Shown: positions 53,348 to 61,785, counted from the first letter of the stretch. The stretch is 64,000 nt of DNA from Streptomyces sp. NBC_01750 (GCF_035918095.1 NZ_CP109137.1:4280001-4344000), one strand, 5' to 3'. Program-made: numbers and translations. The notes: generated from the letters alone by a model not told the origin.

Positions 53348-54469
53348 CCTGAGAGGGGGTGGGGGGCAGTAGCGCGTCCAGGCGTCCGTGAGGTCTTCCG
53401 CGTAGTAGCCCTTCGGGAAGCCGGACGGCGTGCGGATGCCACGCGGCTTGATCGGCTTGTTGCCGGATGTGACGTACTGACCGAGCAGCTTGGCCAGGGT
53501 GCGGGAGTTCAGCGGCTTGTCATCCAGGTCGGCCCACGGCGCCTCGTCCATGCGCAGGAGGCATTCGAGGATGACGGCGGTGGGCATACGGTCGGCCCCG
53601 CAGAACACGGTGTCGCGGAGGTCGGTGAGCAGGCGGATGCCGAGTGAGGCTTCGTCGTTGTCGGTGGCCGCGTTGACGAGTTCGAGGCAGGCGGCGCGGG
53701 CCCGCTCGGGCCAGTAGCCGCCGGCCGCGTCGGCGACGGCGAGGAGGGGTTCCCACACATCCGCCGGGCGGTCGGACACCCCGTCCGGCATGACCGGCCA
53801 GGCGTCGGCGACCTGATCGCGAACGGTGTCGGCCCACTTGGCGAGCTGGTCACGTAGGGCGTGGCCCTGCTTCTCGTGGATGCGTCGGCGGTAGGGCTCG
53901 ACCTTCTCGTTGGGGGCGCGCTTGCGCATGCGGATGATGACCGAGCGAGTGAGGATCGTGTCCGGCAGGGAGCCGAGCCCGGCCATGGCAACAGCACAGA
54001 AGGACGAGAACCAAGCTGCCGTCTGGCTGGAGCCGTCCCCTACACAGCGCAGCGACTTGCCGCCGCGGCGGTATCCGGAGTTGAGGAAGCCGCGTACGAG
54101 TTCGTCCCCGCCGGCCTTGGGCCCGAACACGGTGTCGATCTCGTCAAAGAGGAGAGTCGGGGTCCCCTCGGGCGCTTCGACCAGCCGGAACAGGGCGTTG
54201 GGCGATGCGTTGACCGTGGTCGCGGCGCGGGGGGTGAGAGTTTCGATGATCTCCAGCGCGCGGGACTTGCCCGACCCTGGCTCGGGGGACAGGAACGCGA
54301 TACGGGCAGTGCCGTCGAACGCGTCAATCAGATGGGCGTGCGCGTCCCACAGGGCGACAGCGACGTATGCGGCCTCGCGGGGGAAGACGTTGAACCGGCG
54401 GTGGAAGGCTTCCACCTCTTCGAGCAGGGCCGCGCCGTCGACAGGCGGCCCGGTCGGTGTCGCGTTCAT
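53222..54469 (-). CDS. DUF3631 P-loop protein, probable replication ATPase
   Basis: A 415-residue protein. An N-terminal P-loop ATPase has Walker A 'SPEPGSGKSRALE' (about 61-73) and Walker B 'TLLFDEID' (about 105-112). The C-terminal DUF3631 domain (about 190-370, 'DRPADVWEPLLAVADAAGGYW') ends in a Ser/Thr/Ala-rich tail encoded by the GTGGCGG repeats. DUF3631 proteins accompany primase-polymerases in AICEs and phages, and probably act as replicative helicase or initiator. The ATG at 54469 has GGAAGGAA 8 nt upstream. It overlaps the gene before it by 4 nt (ATGA). Confidence 0.88.
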   Translation of the reverse strand: MNATPTGPPVDGAALLEEVEAFHRRFNVFPREAAYVAVALWDAHAHLIDAFDGTARIAFLSPEPGSGKSRALEIIETLTPRAATTVNASPNALFRLVEAPEGTPTLLFDEIDTVFGPKAGGDELVRGFLNSGYRRGGKSLRCVGDGSSQTAAWFSSFCAVAMAGLGSLPDTILTRSVIIRMRKRAPNEKVEPYRRRIHEKQGHALRDQLAKWADTVRDQVADAWPVMPDGVSDRPADVWEPLLAVADAAGGYWPERARAACLELVNAATDNDEASLGIRLLTDLRDTVFCGADRMPTAVILECLLRMDEAPWADLDDKPLNSRTLAKLLGQYVTSGNKPIKPRGIRTPSGFPKGYYAEDLTDAWTRYCPPPPLRSATSATSATPQVNGGESVADSPSETRHMSPETATPLFPVAG

Positions 54470-54822
54470 GCGGCGATTCCTTCCTGAGTGGTACGCAGCG
54501 CGCAGAGGGTCCGGTGAGCGGTGTGCCCTTCGACCAGGGCGATGACCTGCTTGTGGCCGACCGCGCTGCGGTTGCGGCCGCAGGCGCAGACGGACGTCGC
54601 GGTGGGAATCGCGTGCTGCGGCGTGACGATGTGCAGCCACGCGATCGGATACCTGCCGTCGCCCTGCTGCGGGTCAGGGCGAACAGATGAAAGGACGGCC
54701 GTTCGGCCGACGACCTTCGGCGCACCACCGTCGGACGCAGCAGAGGCCGGTCCGGCGAGGCTGGGGCCGGTGGGCGCGGCAGGAAGGCTTTTCAGTGACG
54801 AGGGGCGCGGCCTGGTGCTCAT
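54466..54822 (-). CDS. AICE hypothetical protein with Cys/His motif, 118 aa
   Basis: A 118-residue protein. The first 45 residues are Pro/Ala/Ser-rich and probably disordered. The second half has 'VCACGRNRSAVGHKQ' and 'EGHTAHRTLCALR', four Cys/His groups that could form a small zinc-binding module. It overlaps the primase-polymerase gene upstream and the DUF3631 gene downstream by 4 nt each (ATGA), so the three proteins are made in step. It is probably a subunit or regulator of the replication complex. No known family was recognised. Confidence 0.75.
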   Translation of the reverse strand: MSTRPRPSSLKSLPAAPTGPSLAGPASAASDGGAPKVVGRTAVLSSVRPDPQQGDGRYPIAWLHIVTPQHAIPTATSVCACGRNRSAVGHKQVIALVEGHTAHRTLCALRTTQEGIAA

Positions 54823-55724
54823 GCAGACTCCCGAGGCCGCGCATTACGAATCGACCAGTTCAGGGCGCTGCGCAGGGTCGAGCGGCACTCGTACGACTTG
54901 AGGCCGGCCGACTCCGCAGCGCACTGAAAAGCCTGCTCTACCTCGTGACGGGGGATATCGCCCCACGCGACGAAGCGCCCCAGTGACCGTGCGGACTTGA
55001 AGAGCACGGCTTCCCGCCCGCCTTCCGGCGTGGCGGCGACCTTGGCGCACTCACGCTCCAGCGCAACCTTGGCAACGCGGTTCGCGTTGCGGACCGGAGC
55101 AATGGCGGTCGGACAGCTGAGCTTTGGCGTCGGCTTGAGGGCTTCGAGCAGCCATGCGGGCAGCGGGGCGACCGGAGCGTCTGTGATGACCTCATACGCT
55201 CCGGCGGGGGTGGTGCTGCCAGGGGCAACGACGTATCCACCGCAGGCTCGGGTGTCGATCTTCGGCCCGAGCCTGTCTTGCGTGTTGCCGAGCCGGATGC
55301 CAGCAGGGGCGGTGAAGTAAAGGTGCCGCCCCCCACCACTCGCAGTCCGCACCGTACGAGTGGAGGGCACGTCCTGGTCGGCGCGCTCGCAGAGCGCCTG
55401 GAAGGTCGTCACGCCGGAAGGCGTGTCCGCACTGCCTTTGTCCTTGGGCAGGTCGAGATCTACCACGACCAGCCCGGACGGCCCGGTGGCGATGCCGACG
55501 TTGAACGCGCCGGCGGACCAGCAGCGTTCGATTCGGGAGGGGTCGGTGGTGGCGCGCTGCTCCCACTTCAGGTGCCCGTCGGCGCAGTCGCCGCGGCCGG
55601 TGCACAACTTCTCACCGTGCAAGGCCGGCGGCTTGTCACCGGGGCGGAGCGGGATGACGTGCCAGCCGTGTTCGGCTGCGTCCAGCGCTGCGCGGAGCAG
55701 CGCGGTTCGGGCGTCATGGGTCAT
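54819..55724 (-). CDS. bifunctional DNA primase/polymerase (Prim-Pol)
   Basis: A 301-residue archaeo-eukaryotic-type primase-polymerase. The fold is shown by 'AEHGWHVIPLRPGDKPP', the catalytic DxD in 'LVVVDLDLPKD' (Asp89, Asp91), 'TASGGGRHLYF' with the conserved His, and 'DTRACGGYVVAPGS'. A small helical C-terminal domain follows (about 215-300, 'SLGRFVAWGDIPRHEVEQAF'). It should prime and start DNA synthesis of the excised circle. Prim-Pol is one of the known replication modules of AICEs. The ATG at 55724 is preceded by CTGGAG about 9 nt away. It opens the overlapping three-gene replication unit. Confidence 0.92.
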   Translation of the reverse strand: MTHDARTALLRAALDAAEHGWHVIPLRPGDKPPALHGEKLCTGRGDCADGHLKWEQRATTDPSRIERCWSAGAFNVGIATGPSGLVVVDLDLPKDKGSADTPSGVTTFQALCERADQDVPSTRTVRTASGGGRHLYFTAPAGIRLGNTQDRLGPKIDTRACGGYVVAPGSTTPAGAYEVITDAPVAPLPAWLLEALKPTPKLSCPTAIAPVRNANRVAKVALERECAKVAATPEGGREAVLFKSARSLGRFVAWGDIPRHEVEQAFQCAAESAGLKSYECRSTLRSALNWSIRNARPRESA

Positions 55725-55811
55725 GCTGGATGTCTCCAGTTCTGTGATTGGTGCTGGATAGCCGGGGCGGCCCCGTGTCATTGGCGTGAGAAGGGGTCGC
55801 CCCGGGCGTTG

Positions 55812-55946
55812 CTACTCGCAGGTGCAGTCCGGGGCGGCGGAGCTGCCATCCGCGCCGCATCCGCAGCAGTGCGCGTACGGGTAGGGCTCGGAGTCGTCGG
55901 ACGGAGCGCACAGCTCGCAGTCGATGAAGTCGTCGTCCTCGTACAT
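55812..55946 (-). CDS. small acidic Cys-rich protein, 44 aa
   Basis: A 44-residue protein with seven cysteines ('DFIDCELCAP', 'AHCCGCGADG', 'DCTCE') and a high Asp/Glu content, so it may bind one or two zinc ions. AAAGGAG lies about 10 nt before the ATG at 55946. Very small proteins of this kind occur in many AICEs between spd and replication genes. Function is unknown. It is too short for most gene finders. Confidence 0.7.
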   Translation of the reverse strand: MYEDDDFIDCELCAPSDDSEPYPYAHCCGCGADGSSAAPDCTCE

Positions 55947-55960
55947 GGCTGGGTGCTCCT

Positions 55961-56278
55961 TTACTGGGACTTGGGTCGGGTGAGTTTGAACGTGAGGCCG
56001 CCGATGCCGATGGGTCCGGCGGTGCTGGCGATGAGGGTTGCTGTGTGGATGGCGAACTCGAAGAGCGCGAGTATCGCGGCGACCGTGCCCGTTACCCCGA
56101 TGGCGGTAGCGAGTCCGAGGCCGAGCGGCACCAGGTAGGTGTGCGCGGTCCGGGCAGCCGGGGCGGCCTGGACGACGACGATGATCGGGCGTCCCTCGCG
56201 TTCGGCCTGCCGGTAGAGGTGGGCGGGTATGTGCGGGGCGATGCTTCCCGGCTCGGGTCCGGGCGGTCGGTGGGTCAT
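55961..56278 (-). CDS. Spd-like small membrane protein, 105 aa
   Basis: A 105-residue protein with two transmembrane helices (about 48-68 and 72-96, 'TYLVPLGLGLATAIGVTGTV' and 'LFEFAIHTATLIASTAGPIG') after a Pro-rich cytoplasmic head. GGAGG lies about 8 nt before the ATG at 56278. Its size, topology and place next to traB fit spread (Spd) proteins. These help the transferred element move from compartment to compartment in the recipient mycelium. Confidence 0.7.
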   Translation of the reverse strand: MTHRPPGPEPGSIAPHIPAHLYRQAEREGRPIIVVVQAAPAARTAHTYLVPLGLGLATAIGVTGTVAAILALFEFAIHTATLIASTAGPIGIGGLTFKLTRPKSQ

Positions 56279-56390
56279 GGTGGTGCCTCCGTTCATCTCG
56301 CGGTGGGTGGTGCCGGAACGGGGCGGGCCGGTCTCCACAGGTGTGGAAACCGGCCCGGAGCACTGCCCACCGTGGTCACGCAAGGTGACC

Positions 56391-56516
56391 GTAGTGGCTA
56401 GTGCCTAGTGGCTACTGGCAAGCAAAAGGGCCTGTTGAGGGGGCCCTGGTGGCCAGTAGCGGGGCGTTCTACCGGCTAGTGGCAAGTTGTCACTAGCCAG
56501 TAGTCAGTAGCCCTGT
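56391..56516. repeat. cluster of CTAGTGGC/AGTAGC-type repeats after traB, candidate clt
   Basis: This 120-nt patch is lower in GC and holds TAGTGGCTA twice (56392-56400, 56406-56414), GGCCAGTAGC (56451-56460), a palindrome GGCTAGTG-N9-CACTAGCC (56474-56498), and then AGTAGTCAGTAGCC. The elements are variants of C(T)AGTGGC and GCTACTGGC. In Streptomyces plasmids the TraB-binding locus clt consists of 8-bp repeats near the 3' end of traB, exactly this position. Confidence 0.6.
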
Positions 56517-56524
56517 GTGAGCTC

Positions 56525-58612
56525 TCAGAAGTGGTCGGGATGGACGTAGACGGAGTGCGGTCCGTTGTCCCGGTAGATCAACTCACCGCGCTCTGCAGCG
56601 GCTTTGAGGGCGTCACGGACAGCCTGTCGGCTGCGGCCCACGAGGTCGGCGACGGCGGAGGGCTTCATGCCCATGGGGCCTGCGGACTTGATGGCGTCGA
56701 TCGCTTCCGCGAGCCATACCGGGCCCGCGTCGCTGTCCTTGTCCCCGCGCAGCGCGGACAGGTTCAGGCCCCGCGGCGGTGCGGCTGTCGGTTCCTCTTC
56801 GGTCGCCGCTGTGGGCTCGAGGGTGGTGCCGAACTGTTCGTCGATCTCTGCCATGAACTTCGCTGCCAGGACGTCCGCGTCCGGCTCGGCACTCTCGCTG
56901 CGGAGAGCCGACAGGTTCAACCCACCACTCTCCGCGCGCGTCGTCGTCTCGGGCCCGGTGTCGTTGCTGGGGGTGTCGTTCATCCAGGCGATGCGGTCGC
57001 TGTACCAGCGTCGGGCGTAGCCGGGTCCGGCCGCACTCGCGGACGGAGCGTCGAGTGCGGGGTGTCGGTCGGAGGTGGCGGCGACGATGTCGCGGATCTG
57101 GTTGGGCAGGATCCGCCAGTTCTTGAACAGCGCCACCGGCGATTCCGGGGTGCCCATGAACCCAGCACCTTTGTAGGGGGCTTGGTCGGCCTTGAGTCCG
57201 CGGCTGCCGGGGAACATCTTGCTCAGGTCCATGCCCTCGGTCTCACCACCGGTCAGCGCGACGCGCACCTTGGCCTCACGTCGGATCATCAGGTTCCCGA
57301 GTACGGAGCCTGTCGCTCCGAGCGCGGTCAGGACGGTGCGTACGCCCATGGCGCGGGCGATGCGGATGACTTCGAGGATTTTCCGGGCCAGCTCCCGCAT
57401 GTTTTTGTCGTTGCTGGTCAGGATCTCCGCGCCCTCGTCGATGACGAGCATGATCTGCGGAATCTTCGGGCTCACCGGCAGCAGGTCGGTGTTCGCGCGG
57501 GACATCAGGTCCTGGTAGGCCATCTTCCGGTGCTTCGCGACCCTGACTGCCGTATCGAGCATCAGGAGGGCTTCCTCGTAGGAGGCGGCCAGCCAGTCCA
57601 CCCCCGGACGCAAGGGGGCCTGCCCTTCTTCACGCTGGTGGTTGAGGGCGGGCAGGACCCAGGGGAGGCCGGCTGATCCGGCGTTCAGGTCGATGACCCA
57701 CGTGAGGACGTCCTCGGCGCGGGCGAATCCGGCGAGGATGACATGGATCATGTTGGTCTTGCCCGAGCCGGTCGGGCCGACGACCAGCGCGCACTGTTCC
57801 CGCAGGTAGGTCAGGATCTCTTCCGCGTTGGTGCGATACCCCCACGGGAGCCCGGTGTGGATGGAGAGCGGCCCGTAGTCGTTCGGATAGGGCGTCTCGG
57901 TGACCAGGACGTTGGCGGTGGTCACGTCGATGATCACGCGGCCCTGGTCGATGCCGGGGCCGGCCGCGGCGGTGCAGCCGTGCGGCAGGCGGGCGTCTGC
58001 GGACAGCCGTCCGGACTCTTTCGCGATCCTGTCGTAGGTGGCTCCGCCGGGTGGGAGTTCGGCGTCGATGGTGAAGCCGGTGCCGGTGGGCCACATCTCG
58101 ACCGCGAGGACGCGCAGCGTGATGCCGCACACCCGCTGGACGCGGTCGACCCACTCCGCAGCGATCGCCCGCCGTTCCGCGGAGAGTTCGGCGGCGACGT
58201 GGCGTTGGGCTGCGGCGATGGCCTCCTCCTCGCGCGCCTCCTCGTACAGGCTCATGGAGTGTGCGGCTGCGCCGATGCCGATGCCGATGGTGGCGAGGGA
58301 GCCGAGCGCGGCCCAGGTCAGCGGCCCGGTGTTCATGGCCCAGGTGGTCCAGCCCGCGCCGATGAGCCAGGAGGCGGCGCGGGTGGCGATGGTGCGGCCG
58401 GCGTTGCGGGCGCGCAGTCCGGCGATGGCATGGCCGAGCGCGCCGGCGGTGCCGGCGGCGAGGGCCCAGCCCGGGGGCATGGAGGTGGCTGCTCCGGTGG
58501 TGGCCAGGGCGAAGGCTCCGGTGGTGGCGGACAGGGCGCCGGTCACGGGTCCGTGACCGGCGCTCCAGTCCCACACCGGGCCGCTGGTGGCGGTCTTGGT
58601 GTTGGTGGCCAT
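56525..58612 (-). CDS. traB: TraB-type FtsK/SpoIIIE DNA translocase for conjugation
   Basis: A 695-residue protein. N-terminal membrane segments lie within about 25-120. The RecA-like motor has Walker A 'VGPTGSGKT' (278-286) and Walker B 'IMLVIDEGAE' (387-396). The C-terminal winged helix (about 630-690, 'PSAVADLVGRSRQAVRDALK') corresponds to the DNA-recognition domain of TraB/FtsK-gamma. TraB alone moves double-stranded DNA between mycelia. The linker before the winged helix carries the motif 'GLNLSALR' twice, 51 residues apart. It begins 2 nt after the gene upstream, so they are co-transcribed. Confidence 0.93.
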   Translation of the reverse strand: MATNTKTATSGPVWDWSAGHGPVTGALSATTGAFALATTGAATSMPPGWALAAGTAGALGHAIAGLRARNAGRTIATRAASWLIGAGWTTWAMNTGPLTWAALGSLATIGIGIGAAAHSMSLYEEAREEEAIAAAQRHVAAELSAERRAIAAEWVDRVQRVCGITLRVLAVEMWPTGTGFTIDAELPPGGATYDRIAKESGRLSADARLPHGCTAAAGPGIDQGRVIIDVTTANVLVTETPYPNDYGPLSIHTGLPWGYRTNAEEILTYLREQCALVVGPTGSGKTNMIHVILAGFARAEDVLTWVIDLNAGSAGLPWVLPALNHQREEGQAPLRPGVDWLAASYEEALLMLDTAVRVAKHRKMAYQDLMSRANTDLLPVSPKIPQIMLVIDEGAEILTSNDKNMRELARKILEVIRIARAMGVRTVLTALGATGSVLGNLMIRREAKVRVALTGGETEGMDLSKMFPGSRGLKADQAPYKGAGFMGTPESPVALFKNWRILPNQIRDIVAATSDRHPALDAPSASAAGPGYARRWYSDRIAWMNDTPSNDTGPETTTRAESGGLNLSALRSESAEPDADVLAAKFMAEIDEQFGTTLEPTAATEEEPTAAPPRGLNLSALRGDKDSDAGPVWLAEAIDAIKSAGPMGMKPSAVADLVGRSRQAVRDALKAAAERGELIYRDNGPHSVYVHPDHF

Positions 58613-58614
58613 GA

Positions 58615-60174
58615 TCAGACGTTCCAGCCCTTCTCTGCTTCGGGACCGTTGCGGGGGTCTTCGTGCCGTGCGATGTCCTGCTCGTGCACCTGCCTAAACA
58701 GCGGGCCCAGGTCTTCGGCGGCGGACACGGCGTACATCAGGGCGTTGTAGATGTCGGTCAGACCGCCAGCGACTTCCTTCTCCATCGGGAACTCCGAGTC
58801 GGAGCGCTCCGCGAGGATCTGCATCGTGCGGGCGACGCTCAGCAGGGCGGCGGGCAGGCCCTCGACCATGGCCAGGATCTCCATGCAGCCATCGGGCTCG
58901 TAGGAGTGGGCCGCGGACTCCATCTCGGCTGCGGTCTCTTCGAAGTTGAACCCAGACACGTGCATCGCCTCCTCAGCGAACGCGGGTGAAGCAGGAGTAG
59001 CGGGGACCAGGTGCGTCGGACGCTCCACCTGGCCCTTGATCTCGTTGGAGTCGCTCTCGGCATCCGCGTCCGCGGCAGCCTCTTCGGCATCCTGGGTCTG
59101 CCGGATCGCCGCGTCCCGCTCGGCTCGCTCCAGCCGGGCCTGACCCAGCAACCTGCGGTACAGGCGACGCCCGGGGTACTGGAGCCAGCGAATGCCCAAC
59201 TTGCGGCCCAGCGGCGTGGTGAACAGGCCGACGATGCCCAGCGCCCCGCCCAGCAGCGCCGCCACCAGCCTGCGGCCCTGCATCCGGACTGCCGAGCGCC
59301 ACAGCGCCCCACGGGCCCGCTTGCGAGCGGGCGCCTTGCGCACCGCGGAACGCCTACCCGCAACGTCCTGCCCGGTGCGCAGATCCTTGGCCGCACGCGC
59401 CTTGTTGACTAGCGCATTGCGGCCCGATGCGACCTTGCCCACACCTTTGGCAAGGGCCCGACCCATACGGCCTCTTGCTGGTGCGTGGGTGCTGCGGGCG
59501 GCGGCTTTGGCGGCTCGGTGGGAGTCTGCGACACCGCGGCGTGCCGCGGTGGTCTGCGCACGATTCGCGGCCCGCGTCGGCGCGGCCTGGCGCTTGTCAG
59601 CGCGCAGCGCACGCACCTGACCCACCCGGCCCGTGCTGCCGGGGCGGGCAGTCCCGTGCCGGTTCGCAGTGCGTGCGGCGCGCGTGGCCTGGCGATGCTT
59701 GCTGCTGCCGGCGGGAGATCTGGCGTGCGCGCCCGTCCCGGTACGGGGCTTGCTCCCCCGGTGCTTAGTGGTGCCGGCGTTCCCGTTACGGGACTGCGAC
59801 GGCACCCCGCCACGGCGCTGCGATCGCGTTCCGCCCGCGGTCGACGCAGAGCGCGACCCTGTAGGGGCCGCGGCCTTGCGTCCTGTGCGCCGTTCGTCAC
59901 GGCGCTTCGCGCGGGCGGCGGCTGCCGTGCCGAGGACAACTGCACCGGTCATGGCGATCGCCGCGGCCACCGGCCCACCGGCCAGGGCTGCGGTGGCGAC
60001 CAGGCCAATGGTGCTGTTGGCTCCGGTCGTTGCCAGCGGCACGACGGGCCAGCCGCCCGGCGTGTGACCCAACTCCGCGGCCTCGGGCGCCTTATGGGGG
60101 CGGGGGGTGGTCTCGGGTGTGGGTGGCGGGGTGGCCGGTTCTGCCGCTACCGGCTCGGTACTGACGTCGGTCAT
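58615..60174 (-). CDS. large basic membrane-associated AICE protein upstream of traB
   Basis: A 519-residue protein. The N-terminus is Pro/Thr-rich. One or two hydrophobic stretches lie near 55-85 ('LVATAALAGGPVAAAIAMTG'). A very basic Arg/Ala/Gly/Ser low-complexity segment follows (about 90-290, many 'RA' and 'TR' pairs), then another hydrophobic stretch (about 300-325, 'LVAALLGGALGIVGLFTTPL'). The C-terminus is acidic and helical (about 355-519). It could bind DNA through the basic part and sit in the membrane beside TraB. No family is recognised. Its stop is 2 nt before traB, which suggests a partner in transfer. Confidence 0.75.
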   Translation of the reverse strand: MTDVSTEPVAAEPATPPPTPETTPRPHKAPEAAELGHTPGGWPVVPLATTGANSTIGLVATAALAGGPVAAAIAMTGAVVLGTAAAARAKRRDERRTGRKAAAPTGSRSASTAGGTRSQRRGGVPSQSRNGNAGTTKHRGSKPRTGTGAHARSPAGSSKHRQATRAARTANRHGTARPGSTGRVGQVRALRADKRQAAPTRAANRAQTTAARRGVADSHRAAKAAARSTHAPARGRMGRALAKGVGKVASGRNALVNKARAAKDLRTGQDVAGRRSAVRKAPARKRARGALWRSAVRMQGRRLVAALLGGALGIVGLFTTPLGRKLGIRWLQYPGRRLYRRLLGQARLERAERDAAIRQTQDAEEAAADADAESDSNEIKGQVERPTHLVPATPASPAFAEEAMHVSGFNFEETAAEMESAAHSYEPDGCMEILAMVEGLPAALLSVARTMQILAERSDSEFPMEKEVAGGLTDIYNALMYAVSAAEDLGPLFRQVHEQDIARHEDPRNGPEAEKGWNV

Positions 60175-60288
60175 GCTGCGATCACTCCTCGGTGGAGTAG
60201 CGGTCCGGCCGGATCTGTGGAAGGTGAGGGCCGGACCCTGCCGACAGGGGAAGCAAGCGGCGCGCTGTACGTCGGGAGCCGTACGAGG

Positions 60289-60516
60289 TCAGAGCTGGTT
60301 GGGCTCGATCGAAAAGAACTGCACCGCGAGCTGGTCGATGCACAGGCCCATGTCCCGCGCGACGACGGCGCGGATCTGCTCGAACGCCTTGGCCCGGGTG
60401 CCGCCCTGCGGGCCGGTGGGCAGGTTGGCCGTGCCGCTGAAGGTGGCGAAGCGGCCTTCGCTCGCGTGGACGGTCATGACGTAGTGGAAGGTCGTGGTCG
60501 TGGCAGCGGTGCTCAC
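60289..60516 (-). CDS. small AICE protein, 75 aa, unknown function
   Basis: A 75-residue soluble protein ('STAATTTTFHYVMTVHASEG', later 'AFEQIRAVVARDMGLCIDQL') with a predicted beta-rich first half and a helix in the second. AAGGAG lies 7 nt before GTG 60516. The same type of small protein precedes Spd/Tra genes in other AICEs, but I know of no function. Confidence 0.7.
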   Translation of the reverse strand: MSTAATTTTFHYVMTVHASEGRFATFSGTANLPTGPQGGTRAKAFEQIRAVVARDMGLCIDQLAVQFFSIEPNQL

Positions 60517-60544
60517 GGCGGATCTCCTTGACGAGTAGTCGAGT

Positions 60545-60931
60545 TCAGGCGGCTTGCTGTGCGGCGGGATAGGCGCAGGCCACGCACATGCCAAGCGAGG
60601 TGGGGATGCAGTAGCCGGCATCCCTGCGGCAGTTGGGGCAGGCCCGGCGGGCCGCCATCGCTTTGGCGTGCGCGGCCCACATCGCTTTCGTCATCGGCCG
60701 CACCGGTTTGGCACGGTCGAGCCGGTAGAGGTAGGCGACCTGCACTCCGCCGCAACGGCGGCGGGCCCGGCGCATCACCTGCGCGGCAACGGGCTGCCCG
60801 CCGGGCCGCAGCCCGAGGGCCCGTAACTGCCGGCGCGTCGCGTATCCGTCCGGCGCGAACCGCCACGGAAACGTAGGGACCCCATACGTGCTGCCGGTGG
60901 GGTCGTAGCACTTGCCGAAAGCAGCGGACAT
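60545..60931 (-). CDS. RRQRL-motif zinc-binding protein
   Basis: A 128-residue protein of the family named for its RRQRL motif (here 'ATRRQLRALGLRPGG', about 31-45). A C-terminal zinc ribbon has two CxxC pairs ('CPNCRRDAGYCIP', 'MCVACAYP'). It is common in AICEs near korSA and tra genes. The basic helix and the ribbon suggest a nucleic-acid-binding regulator. Its ATG overlaps the DUF2637 gene stop (TGATG), so translation is coupled. Confidence 0.88.
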   Translation of the reverse strand: MSAAFGKCYDPTGSTYGVPTFPWRFAPDGYATRRQLRALGLRPGGQPVAAQVMRRARRRCGGVQVAYLYRLDRAKPVRPMTKAMWAAHAKAMAARRACPNCRRDAGYCIPTSLGMCVACAYPAAQQAA

Positions 60932-61785
60932 CAGCCCTCACCGCCCACGGCCGTCAGGTGCGGACGGCCCGTGTCCTGCTCGCCCTCAAGTCGCTTATAG
61001 ACCTTGTGGACGTAGGTGGTGGACCGGGTGGACTTCACCGCGGCCTGAGCGATCGTGTCGCCCATGACCCAGCACGTCCGGATGACATTCAGCGCCTCGT
61101 CTGCGGGCAGCTTCTCCCCCGCAGTGGCCCCTTCCTCGTCCCGGGTGGACGACGGGGGGACAGCGAGGGGATACACCTGCTGTCCACCACAGATGACCAG
61201 CCGCTCTACCGCCGGATCCGACTCCTGCGGCGCGACCGGCTGCGCGTCTGGGACCGGGGTGAATGCCGGAGTGGACGCGGGGTGAACAGGGACGCCGTCC
61301 CCCTCATTCACCAGGGGACGCAGTTCCGCGATCCTCGCGAGGATCGCCCGCCGGTAATGCGTGATCGCCTCGGCCAGAACGATCAACAGCACCGGGGGAA
61401 TCGAGTGCAAAACCAGCCCCGCCGGGTCCACCTCCCGCGGCACCCCGAACGGGGAGCCGTCCGGCCACAGAGAGGCCCAGCAGTTCATCAACCACGTGCC
61501 CAGACCGGCGAACCAGCGCAGCGCGGTGGCCCATCCCGAGGGGTGCACACCGTGCTGCGACAGCAGTCCGTCAACGATCAGTACGGTGCCGAGGGCGACC
61601 GCGACCATCGGATCGAGCAGCCACGCGATCCACACTGAGATGTGGTGAGTGATCGCGAACAAGGTCACGTTCGTCGCGGTGAACGCGAGCGCTACGACCG
61701 CGATAGCAATCAGCACCCGCGTGAGGCGCGACTGGAGCAGGAGCAGCGCGGCGATCTGCTCGCCCGGGGATGCGGGCCGCTTCAT
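60931..61785 (-). CDS. DUF2637 membrane protein (SpdB-like)
   Basis: A 284-residue protein with four transmembrane helices of DUF2637 in the first half ('VLIAIAVVALAFTATNVTLF', 'IAWLLDPMVAVALGTVLIVD', 'WFAGLGTWLMNCWASLW', 'IPPVLLIVLAEAITHY'). The cytoplasmic tail ends in a helix-turn-helix-like segment ('TIAQAAVKSTRSTTYVHKVY'). DUF2637 proteins are known as SpdB2-type spread proteins or membrane partners of plasmid transfer. The ATG at 61785 overlaps the stop of the gene before it by 4 nt. The DNA-binding-like tail is a notable addition. Confidence 0.85.
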   Translation of the reverse strand: MKRPASPGEQIAALLLLQSRLTRVLIAIAVVALAFTATNVTLFAITHHISVWIAWLLDPMVAVALGTVLIVDGLLSQHGVHPSGWATALRWFAGLGTWLMNCWASLWPDGSPFGVPREVDPAGLVLHSIPPVLLIVLAEAITHYRRAILARIAELRPLVNEGDGVPVHPASTPAFTPVPDAQPVAPQESDPAVERLVICGGQQVYPLAVPPSSTRDEEGATAGEKLPADEALNVIRTCWVMGDTIAQAAVKSTRSTTYVHKVYKRLEGEQDTGRPHLTAVGGEG

